57,062 nucleotides of DNA, from the NCBI GenBank assembly GCA_036268995.1, contig DATATB010000125.1:1-57062 (forward strand), given 5' to 3'. The stretch comes from DATATB01 sp036268995 (lineage in GTDB: Bacteria > Planctomycetota > Planctomycetia > Pirellulales > PNKZ01). A program made the position numbers and the translations under genes. This document shows, one piece after another, positions 17,528 through 26,095 of this stretch; the first letter of the stretch is position 1, and each line of letters starts with the position of its first letter. The notes under the pieces are model-generated. The model searched no databases. It had not been told where the DNA came from and worked only from the letters and a program-made list of their open reading frames with translations.

Positions 17528-20500
17528 TTAGCGGCTGGTTACCGCTTGGCGCTCGCCGGCATGCGGCGCCGCCAGCCACACGATTGCGTATTGTTCCACG
17601 TCCAGCAAGACTTGGCCATCGCAACCCAACAGCCGGAAGTCGAACTCAGCGTGCCGGCCGCTATGGCTGCGAAGCCGGGTTTCGACCAGACAGGCTTCGC
17701 CGTGATCGGGCAAGCGGCCCAAGCGGATTCGGCCGAACGACGCCGGCAATGCCACGCCCGGCTCGAGTTGCCGCCAGGCCAGAATGCCGGTGGCAAACAG
17801 GCAGGCGTCCAAGGCCGCACTGGGTACGATCCAGCCATCCGCCAGCCGGCCGCGGCCGGCCAGATCGCCCAAGGCCGGCGCGATGATGCGTCCCCACAGG
17901 CGGCCTTCGCCCGCCTGGACCTTCCGCAGCGAGCGCAGTGGCGGGCCGAGATAAAAGCGTGCGTCGGCCGCCGGATACTCGACCGTTTGCCAGACTCCTG
18001 CCGCGGGCTTGGGTCGGAAGCTTTCGACCACCGGCGAACCATTTCCCAGCTTGACCGTCCCGCGCAAATAAACCCGATCCGGCTCGACCAGCCGGCCGTC
18101 GCGCGTGTGGAAATCGCCGAGCAACTCGCATTCGACCAGCGCGGGCGCAACCGTTCGCGTGCGGACCTTGAGCGTCTGCGGCCGGCCCGGCTCGACGCGC
18201 ACGGGGTGCAGCGCTTCGACGTGCAAGATTTCGTGCGCCCGCCGTCGGCCATCGGCCGCTTGGGCCGCTTCGGCAAGCAGCTCCACGCCCACGGCAATCG
18301 GCAGCAGCGGATGGCCTTCGAGGCGATGTTCGATCAGAAACGGATCGACTGCGGCATCAAGCTGCGCGCTAAACTCGGTCTGCGGCCCGCTGTTCGATGC
18401 CCCGCTGCCCAATTTGCTGGTGAGCAGCGGGCTGCGCTGGCCCGAGGCACGCTGGCGGCCGCCGCGCACGACCAGCGAGTCGGCCGGATAAAACATGCGA
18501 TAGTAGCGGTCGTCAGTGATCAGCACCTCGCCCTCGGGCAACCCGGCTTCCAGCTCGCGCACGAGATGAGCCAGGCCTTCGCTGGCGGGCATAAACTGCA
18601 TGCCGATCATCTCCAGTGCCAGCCGCGTCTCGGGCTTCGTGGCCATGCCGACGTCGCCCCAAGCGTGCCAATGGAAGGCGGCCGCGGCACAATCCGGCCG
18701 CTGGCGGCGGAACCAGTCGACCTGCTTGGCGAGCATGTCGTTGGCCAGCGAATAGTCGCCATGACCATTGGCGCCGAAGCGGCCGCTGATCGAGCCGAAC
18801 GCAATGAAGTGCCGCAGCGGATCGTCGCGCGTCAGCAGCATTAAGTTGGCGGCCCCGTCGATCTTGGCCTTCAGGCATTGCTGAACGTCGTCCATGTCCT
18901 TGCGGTCCAGGCGTGCGTCTTTGCCGATGCCCGCCCCGTGCAGAATGCCTTCGATCGGTCCGTCGCTGGCCCGAATTTCGGCCAGCACTCGCTCCAATGC
19001 TTGCCGGTCGCCCACGTCGCAGGAGTGATACTTGACGGCCAGGCCGTCGTTTTGCATTTCGCGCAGCGTGCGGTCGATTTCCAATGCCTTCTCGAATCGC
19101 TGCCATTCCTTATGCGGCACACGGCCCATGGCCCGCGCCGAGTCCATAATCAGACTGCGGCAATCCCGTAATTCGGCGGCCGACATGTCGCGCCAGCGCT
19201 CGGCAAGCTGCGGCTGCGGCGCGGTGCCCAACAAGTGCAGACGTAACTGATAGCGCCGTGCCAGTTCGCGGGCAACGTGCGCCGTGATTCCGCGGGCCCC
19301 GCCGGTGCAGACCCACACGCCGCCGGGTCGCGGACGTGCGGACGACCGGTTATCGGCCGGCTGCGCGATCGCCTGCACCACGGACCGCTGCCCATCGCGG
19401 TAAGCAACTTCAATGTCGTAGCTGGGAGTCGATAGCTCGGCATAGATGGCGGACACCAGTCCGGCGGCCGGCTCATCAGCGGGAGCATCGATCACCTTGA
19501 TCGGCAGCCAGCGATGACCTTGCACCCACTGCTCGATGCAAATGGCCTTGAGCAGCCCGCCCAGCGCGCCGCTTTCTAACGAGCCGATGCGGCCCGACAA
19601 GCCGAAGTCGCCACCCAGCGACGAGAGCGCCACGAGCGACGCATCGTCGGTCAGCCCGGCATCGGTCACGAGTTTGACCCAGCGCTGGCAAATCAAGAAC
19701 GGCAGCAGGACTCCCCGCTCGCGGCGCTCGTGCCAATTGCTCAAATCGGCATCGGGCGCCGCTGCTACATCGCGAGCCGAAAGCAAGAACAAGTGCGGAG
19801 CGGGCCCCGAGCGCCAGCTTTGCTCCAATGCCGTAACCGCAGCCTGCGGATCGTGTCCCGGCAGACGCTCGACCTGCACGCCGTCGCGCTTTAGCCTTCT
19901 GGCCAGCAGGCTGGCTGCCGGATTGTCGCCGAGAATCAGCGCCTTGCCCGTCCATTGCGGACGCGCGTCACGCCGCTGGCGATGCGGCCGGGCTTGCATC
20001 CGCAAGACAAACCGCGAGGTGATCGAACTGCCGGCGGAGGAATCCGGCGATGCCGATGCCCTGCCCTCCTCGGGCTCGGCCAAAAGTTGCCGCAAATCAA
20101 TCGTTTCCGGCTCATTCGACTCGTCCGCAGCGCCAAACGGAGTCACCAAAAGTTTGTCTTGCTGCGGCAGCAACACGATGCCGGCCAGCGCCCGCTCGGG
20201 GCCGCCGGATTCGTCGGATGAGCGATGGCCGTTGCCTCCCGCATGCGCGGCCGCGGCCGGACGCGGGCAGAGCACTTCGGACAGCGCCGCAAATGTGTCT
20301 TCGTCCGATCCGCAGGCCAACGCGTCGGTCACGGCTGCCCGCTGGCGGCTGCTGGGTTTCCCTTGCTTGGCGCCGGCCGGCTCGATGAACGCCTGGCTGC
20401 GGCTGACCTTCACGTGCTGGGCATCATATTGGACCGAGCAGACGCGGCTGTCGGCAATGTGGCTGATGCACAGCGACCAGTGGCCAGCCCGGCGCGAATG

Positions 20501-23500
20501 GCGCAGCAAGTCGAGGGCACTGGCCACGTCGGCGGCTTGTTCCAATACCCGCTGAAAGGCGAGGGCATACAACAGCGCGCTGACCGATTGCTTGGGACCA
20601 TCGCCCAGCGGGCGGCCGCTGATGACGAGTCCCTGGCTGTTCATGCCAACCAGACCGGCCAACTCGCCCGGCAAGCCGAGCTGGAAATAGGCATAGCCAT
20701 CCACCGGCCGATGCACGGTGAGTTCGCTGCTGCAATCAGCTGGCAGCCACGCGGCCGGCGGATGAAAGAGCGCGTGCAGCAGATCGAGGCCATGTTCGCC
20801 GGATTGGACGGCAGCCGCGTGAGCCACTGCGTCGGCTCGCGCGAGCGTCAGGGCGCCGTTGAGCGCCATGAGATTGCCCACGTGCACGCCGGCGCCGTCG
20901 GCCAGGCCGTGGAGTTGATCCAGGGCCACGCCGGCCAGTTCGCCGTTGGGCTCCTCCAGCATTTGCGGACCGGCGAAAGGCCGGCGGCCGCGGCTGGCGC
21001 TTAATAGCTGTCGGAGCAAACGACGGATCGAGGCCGCTTGCTGCCGGCCACGCTGCTGGCCCATTTCGAAGGGAGAGCCGGAGAGGCGCAGGATCGGCAT
21101 GGCGCCGGTGGTTGGCGGACTCCGGTCGCTAACGCTCCCGGCTCGCCAGTCGCTGGGTGCTGCCGGCGGGGCTTCCACCTTCGGCGCGTAGGCGAGCCCC
21201 GTGGCGTCAGCCCGGGGAGTCTTCGGCGCATCGCTGCGATTCAAACGATCGAGCAGATCTTGCAAGGTGCGGATTTCGCCGATCGTGCTGCTGCCGGTTT
21301 CGGCCAACTCGATGGCAAAATGGTCCCGCAGCTCGCCCAGCATTTGCGATTTCTTGATGCTGTCGATGCCCAGGTCGGCTTCGAAGTCGGCCTCAGGCGT
21401 GATCACCTCGGGCGGATAACCGGTCTGCTCGACCACGAAGTTCACCAGGTATCGCACCAGCTCGTCGTTGGCCAAACCATGATCACCACTAACCGGCTGT
21501 GCCGGCACGGGCTCGACCACGACTGGACCGATTACCGGCGCCTGAACCGGTAAAGCCTTTTCCGGCATTACTTCTACCGCGGGCGGCAGCCATTCCTGCT
21601 TGCCCGGCCGCGTGGTCAACGCTTCGGCAACCTGCCGTAGCGTGCGGAGCTGGCCGAAATCGACCGACTTTTGATCAGCGGCCGCATCAAAGTATTCGCC
21701 CAGCTCGCCCAATAGTTGGGCCTTCTTGATACTGTCGATGCCCAAGTCCGCCTCGAGATCGGCATCCAGCCCCACGACTTCCGGCGGATAGCCTGTCTGC
21801 TCGACCACGAAATTGACCAGAAAGCGGTGCAAGTCGCCGTGATCTGGCCGCGGCGCAACGGCGGCCTTTGCCGGCAACGGCTCTGGCTCGGGTTGATAAT
21901 TGTCTACCGGCGGCGCCGCAGGCGGGCTGGCCGATTGATTTAATGCCCGCGACTTCATCCGCTGGCGGCGGGCGGCGGTCGCATCGAAGCTCACAACTCG
22001 CGGCTTGGCCGCAGCCGGCACGCTGGGCTTCGGTGCATCGACGGCCGATCGCAGCACGCCGGCACATTCTAGCGCTGCTTCGACGCGGGTTAGCTGCTCG
22101 CTGGCGTCGCGCGCCGGGTGGTCGGCAGCGACGAGCAAAACGTCTTGCTGCTGCAAGATCTGCCGATTCAAGCGGGTGAGAACCTGGTTGGGGCCGACTT
22201 CCACCAACACGCGGGCACCGCCGGCCACGAGCGTCGTCACCAGATCCAGATACCGCACCGGCTCGACCAATTGCGCCACGAGATTCCGGCGCAGTTCGGC
22301 CGGTTCTGAGACCAGTCGATTGGTGACATTGCTCAGCACCGGGATGCGCGGCGGCCGGAGCGAAATGCCTTCGAGCGCTTGACGCAAGGCCGGCTGGGCA
22401 TCGGCCATCAGCGGCGTGTGAAACGCGCCGGGCACGTCGAGCAATCGGAAATCGATGCCATGCGCCCCCAACAGCGAAGCCAGCTTGCCGATCGTCTCGC
22501 GCTGGCCGCCAAAGACGGTCTGGCGGGGCGCGTTGGCATGCGTGAGATGCACGTCCAAACCGTAGTTGCGCGCGAGCGATTCGATTTCGGCGGCGGCTGC
22601 CTGGACCGACAACATAGCACCGCCGGCTCCGCGGCTGGCCCAAATGGCCTCGGCCCGGACGCGAGTCATGTCCAAGGCTTGCTCAAGCGTCCAGGCGCCG
22701 GCAGCCACCATGGCCGGGAATTCGCCGTAGCTGTGTCCGGCGACCCAGTCGGGCACTAGCGCGCGTTCGTTCAATGCGGCCAGCATGGCCAGATCGGCCA
22801 GCAGCATGACGGCCTGCGTGACCCAGATGCCGGTGCCCAGCGAGGCCGTCTGGTCCCAAGCCATTTGGCTGAAGGACTCGAGCCCGCGCTCGGCGAGCAG
22901 CGCGTCGGCCTGAGCCAAAAATTGGGCCGCCGCCGGCGAGGCCGCCTGCAGACTTTTGAGCATGCCCGGATATTGCGAGCCCTGACCTGGAAAGAGAAAG
23001 GCGACTTGCGGCGTGTGCGCCGGCACGTGCCAGACAAACACCCCCTGCTCTTCCAGCGGCACACGCGCTTCGCGGCGCTGCCAGGCGCCGATCGCGAGTT
23101 TTAATTTTGCTTCCAGCGCCGACGAATCTTCTGGCGTGGCAATTGCCAGGCGAATCCGATCGGCTGGCGAAAACCGCTGACTTGCAACGAGGCAGCCGCC
23201 GGGACTGGCCACAGCTTGTTCCAACTGTCGGGCCAGATCGGCCTCGTCGCGCGCGGCAAAGCGCACGATGCAGTGGCGCGATGCTTTGCGAGCGGCATCC
23301 GGAATGGCTTGCTGTGGACTGGCGGCCCGCGCAGTTTGCATCGCGGCAGGTTCGAGCAGGGCTTCGTAGACCAAGCCGCTCCGCGTCGAAGTGCTCACGA
23401 CATCGAGTGTTCGCGTGCTAACTGCGGAGCCCGAGCGCTCAAGCAGCGACGTTTTGATAATCGCGGCCAAGCCGTGGGCGCCGCGTGTGTGGCCGATTTG

Positions 23501-26095
23501 TCGAATTAGCGGCAGCCGGTCATGCGGCCCGGCGGCCGGGGCTTGCACTCCGGCGGCAGTCAGACCAGCGAGTTCCGCGCGATCGAACCGCGCGGCGCCG
23601 CAGCCCGCTTCGGCAATTTGCGACACTGCGTTTGGCGGCGCGTCCTGCATGACGCGCTGCGTGGCCAGTCGGGCGGCCTGGGCCAGGTCCGGGCCATCCG
23701 CAGCGGCCACACCGTGAACGACGCCTAGAATACGGTCGCCATCGGCCTGGGCATCGGCCAAGCGCTTGAGCAGCAGCATCGCGACGCCTTCGCCGGGCAA
23801 GTAACCGTCGGCATGCGGCGAGTCGGGATCGGCCAGCCGGCCGGCCAGGTTCAAGGCTTCGAAGCTTTGCAGGTCCATCGCCCGTTCGGCGCCGGCGCAA
23901 AATACTGTGGAGCAGGCCCCGCTGCGCAGCAGGTCGCAAGCCACGGCCAGCGCCGCCAAGGACGAAGCGTCTCCGGCATCGAGCGACAAGGCTCCGCCCA
24001 TCAAGTCGAGCGACTTGGCGACGCGCGACGCGAGCGTGCTGCTGGTGAAGCTGCCGGTTTCGTCCAACAGCGCCGGCCGGACCTGGAGGAATCGCTGCCG
24101 ATACTGGGCGATGATCGCATCGACCTGCGCGGCAGGCAGCCCACGAGCGGCGAGCAATTGCGCCAGCGTGCGCTCGAACTCGGGCAGTCGCAATCCGACC
24201 TGAAGCTGGTTGCTGAAATCGCCGCCGAAAATGGTGCCGACCACGACGGCCGACGAAGCCCGGTCGAGTGGCCGTCGATCGTAACCGGCTTCGGCGAGCG
24301 CCTGTTCGGCCGCTTCGAGCAGCATGAATTGTAAAGGATTGGCTTCGGCAATTTGCTTGGGTGGAATGCGATGCCGCTTCCAGTCGTAAGCAAACCCACG
24401 AATAAAACCCCCGACGTTCGTCGGCGTGCGCCACGCGGCTGCCGCGCCGCGCTGAACGCCCACGCCCGGACGCCAGCGATCGGGCGGCGCTTCGCCCAGC
24501 GCCTGGCGCCCGCTGGAAATGAGCGTGCGAAATTCGTCCAGCGACAATGCGCCGGGCAGTACGACACCGCGGCCGATAATGGCGATCGGCTCGCGCTGGC
24601 CGCGCGGTCGATCGGCGCTTTTGGGCTGCGTAGGCAACTTGCGCGTGACGGCCGCAGGCTTCGCTATGAGCGATTCGCCGCCTTCGAGCACCACGTGTAC
24701 GTTCAGCCCGCCGATGCCAAAGGCATTGACGGCTGCCCAGCGCGAACCGGTTTCGGCCTGCGTGGGCCAGGGCCCGGCCGTGGTCGGCACAAAGAAGGGC
24801 ACGTCGGCCCAAGCAATCGCCGGATTCAGTCGCGTGAGATTGATGGTCGGCGGCACGACGCCGTGCTGCATCGCCATCAAAATTTTTGCCATGCCGGCAA
24901 GTCCGGCCGTTTCGAGCGTGTGACCGATGTTCGATTTCACGCTGCCCAGCGGGATGCGTTTGCTGTCGCCCAATTGCGGGCCGAAAAAGCTGGCCAGCGC
25001 CTCGATCTCGGTCGCGTCGCCCACCTTGGTGCTGGTGGCATGGGCCTCGATGAATTGAATGTGGCGCGGATCGACGCCCGGGCCGTAGGCGCGGCGAATT
25101 GCTTCCAACTGCCCTTCCTGCCGCGGAGCCCACAAGCTGCGGCCGCGGCCGTCGGACGAAACGCCCAGCCCACGCACGATGCCGCGCACGCGATCGCCGT
25201 CGGCCAGGGCTCGCTCGAGCGTCTTGAGCACCAACACGACGTAGCCTTCGGAACTGACCAGGCCGTCGGCTTCGGCATCGAAGGGGCGCGACCCGGCCGC
25301 ACTGCAACTCTGAGCGTGCGAAAACAGGATCAAGCTGTCGCTCTTGTTGAACGATGCACCGCCGACGACGGCCGCCTCGATCTCGCCGGAGGCCAGCGCC
25401 ATGGCGGCAATCGCCAGCGCCATCAGCGACGAAGCACAGGCGGCATCGACCACCATTTGCGGCCCGCTGGTGCGCAGGAACTCGGCAACCAATCCGGCGG
25501 CGGAATTAGCCTCGACAAACGGCGCGCCGCCGGCACCGCGGCGCGGCCGGCCCAGCCGCATCCGGCCGGCGAGATCGGCGAGCAATTGTTGCTGCTCCTC
25601 CGGCGGCAGTTGATTGAAAGCGGCGCTGTCGCGCAACAAATCGGCCGTCTCTTCGGCCAACGTGGCATAGGCCATTTCGGCCGGCACGGTGCTGCCTCCC
25701 GAGTGACCGACATACACGCCCGTGTTTCGCTGGCTCAGGTCGCCATGGCCGTAGCCGGCATCCAGGCAGGCGGCCGCCGCCACTTCGCAGAGAATCTGGT
25801 GGCAGGGGTCGTAAGCCCGACGCGTTTCGTCCGTCAGCGGGCAAATCTGGGCATCTGGCCCGCGCGTAGCTACGAGGCCGCCGAGCGTCGAATACGTCTT
25901 TCCGCGCGTGCCTTTGACGGGCGAGTAATAAAGCTGTCGATCGAGCCGGTCGGCGGGCAATTCGCCGATGGCGCTGCGCCCGGAAGCCAAGAGCTGCCAA
26001 TACTCCTCCAAACCGTCAGCGCCGGGCAGGCGGCAAGCCATGCCCACGATGGCGACGGGCGTCTTCAACAGCGGCGCTCGGTCGTTATTGTGCAT
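17528..26095 (-). CDS. PUFA-synthase-like lipid/polyketide megasynthase: KS-CLF-AT-ACP-ACP-C45-KR-DH
   Basis: 2855 aa. Domains in order: KS1 (about 11-475), active with Cys220 in DAACASS, His352 in EAHATST and His392 in SNIGH. KS2 (about 501-915) has Asp709 where the catalytic Cys should be (DAGDASS) and a broken second motif, as in chain-length-factor partners. AT (about 1028-1345) has GHSYGE Ser1122 and GAFH, pointing to malonyl. Two ACPs carry Ser1455 and Ser1579 in GIDSIKK, the PUFA-synthase style. A domain related to C45 acyltransferases spans about 1665-1990. KR (about 2050-2540) has Ser2435/2437, Tyr2448 and Asn2452. A hotdog DH (about 2580-2850) has H2590xxxGxxxxP and Asp2763. No enoyl reductase or thioesterase is present. 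The ATG at 26095 is chosen because it starts a KS directly; it overlaps the upstream SDR gene by 11 bases. Confidence 0.9.
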   Translation of the reverse strand: MHNNDRAPLLKTPVAIVGMACRLPGADGLEEYWQLLASGRSAIGELPADRLDRQLYYSPVKGTRGKTYSTLGGLVATRGPDAQICPLTDETRRAYDPCHQILCEVAAAACLDAGYGHGDLSQRNTGVYVGHSGGSTVPAEMAYATLAEETADLLRDSAAFNQLPPEEQQQLLADLAGRMRLGRPRRGAGGAPFVEANSAAGLVAEFLRTSGPQMVVDAACASSLMALAIAAMALASGEIEAAVVGGASFNKSDSLILFSHAQSCSAAGSRPFDAEADGLVSSEGYVVLVLKTLERALADGDRVRGIVRGLGVSSDGRGRSLWAPRQEGQLEAIRRAYGPGVDPRHIQFIEAHATSTKVGDATEIEALASFFGPQLGDSKRIPLGSVKSNIGHTLETAGLAGMAKILMAMQHGVVPPTINLTRLNPAIAWADVPFFVPTTAGPWPTQAETGSRWAAVNAFGIGGLNVHVVLEGGESLIAKPAAVTRKLPTQPKSADRPRGQREPIAIIGRGVVLPGALSLDEFRTLISSGRQALGEAPPDRWRPGVGVQRGAAAAWRTPTNVGGFIRGFAYDWKRHRIPPKQIAEANPLQFMLLEAAEQALAEAGYDRRPLDRASSAVVVGTIFGGDFSNQLQVGLRLPEFERTLAQLLAARGLPAAQVDAIIAQYRQRFLQVRPALLDETGSFTSSTLASRVAKSLDLMGGALSLDAGDASSLAALAVACDLLRSGACSTVFCAGAERAMDLQSFEALNLAGRLADPDSPHADGYLPGEGVAMLLLKRLADAQADGDRILGVVHGVAAADGPDLAQAARLATQRVMQDAPPNAVSQIAEAGCGAARFDRAELAGLTAAGVQAPAAGPHDRLPLIRQIGHTRGAHGLAAIIKTSLLERSGSAVSTRTLDVVSTSTRSGLVYEALLEPAAMQTARAASPQQAIPDAARKASRHCIVRFAARDEADLARQLEQAVASPGGCLVASQRFSPADRIRLAIATPEDSSALEAKLKLAIGAWQRREARVPLEEQGVFVWHVPAHTPQVAFLFPGQGSQYPGMLKSLQAASPAAAQFLAQADALLAERGLESFSQMAWDQTASLGTGIWVTQAVMLLADLAMLAALNERALVPDWVAGHSYGEFPAMVAAGAWTLEQALDMTRVRAEAIWASRGAGGAMLSVQAAAAEIESLARNYGLDVHLTHANAPRQTVFGGQRETIGKLASLLGAHGIDFRLLDVPGAFHTPLMADAQPALRQALEGISLRPPRIPVLSNVTNRLVSEPAELRRNLVAQLVEPVRYLDLVTTLVAGGARVLVEVGPNQVLTRLNRQILQQQDVLLVAADHPARDASEQLTRVEAALECAGVLRSAVDAPKPSVPAAAKPRVVSFDATAARRQRMKSRALNQSASPPAAPPVDNYQPEPEPLPAKAAVAPRPDHGDLHRFLVNFVVEQTGYPPEVVGLDADLEADLGIDSIKKAQLLGELGEYFDAAADQKSVDFGQLRTLRQVAEALTTRPGKQEWLPPAVEVMPEKALPVQAPVIGPVVVEPVPAQPVSGDHGLANDELVRYLVNFVVEQTGYPPEVITPEADFEADLGIDSIKKSQMLGELRDHFAIELAETGSSTIGEIRTLQDLLDRLNRSDAPKTPRADATGLAYAPKVEAPPAAPSDWRAGSVSDRSPPTTGAMPILRLSGSPFEMGQQRGRQQAASIRRLLRQLLSASRGRRPFAGPQMLEEPNGELAGVALDQLHGLADGAGVHVGNLMALNGALTLARADAVAHAAAVQSGEHGLDLLHALFHPPAAWLPADCSSELTVHRPVDGYAYFQLGLPGELAGLVGMNSQGLVISGRPLGDGPKQSVSALLYALAFQRVLEQAADVASALDLLRHSRRAGHWSLCISHIADSRVCSVQYDAQHVKVSRSQAFIEPAGAKQGKPSSRQRAAVTDALACGSDEDTFAALSEVLCPRPAAAAHAGGNGHRSSDESGGPERALAGIVLLPQQDKLLVTPFGAADESNEPETIDLRQLLAEPEEGRASASPDSSAGSSITSRFVLRMQARPHRQRRDARPQWTGKALILGDNPAASLLARRLKRDGVQVERLPGHDPQAAVTALEQSWRSGPAPHLFLLSARDVAAAPDADLSNWHERRERGVLLPFLICQRWVKLVTDAGLTDDASLVALSSLGGDFGLSGRIGSLESGALGGLLKAICIEQWVQGHRWLPIKVIDAPADEPAAGLVSAIYAELSTPSYDIEVAYRDGQRSVVQAIAQPADNRSSARPRPGGVWVCTGGARGITAHVARELARRYQLRLHLLGTAPQPQLAERWRDMSAAELRDCRSLIMDSARAMGRVPHKEWQRFEKALEIDRTLREMQNDGLAVKYHSCDVGDRQALERVLAEIRASDGPIEGILHGAGIGKDARLDRKDMDDVQQCLKAKIDGAANLMLLTRDDPLRHFIAFGSISGRFGANGHGDYSLANDMLAKQVDWFRRQRPDCAAAAFHWHAWGDVGMATKPETRLALEMIGMQFMPASEGLAHLVRELEAGLPEGEVLITDDRYYRMFYPADSLVVRGGRQRASGQRSPLLTSKLGSGASNSGPQTEFSAQLDAAVDPFLIEHRLEGHPLLPIAVGVELLAEAAQAADGRRRAHEILHVEALHPVRVEPGRPQTLKVRTRTVAPALVECELLGDFHTRDGRLVEPDRVYLRGTVKLGNGSPVVESFRPKPAAGVWQTVEYPAADARFYLGPPLRSLRKVQAGEGRLWGRIIAPALGDLAGRGRLADGWIVPSAALDACLFATGILAWRQLEPGVALPASFGRIRLGRLPDHGEACLVETRLRSHSGRHAEFDFRLLGCDGQVLLDVEQYAIVWLAAPHAGERQAVTSR

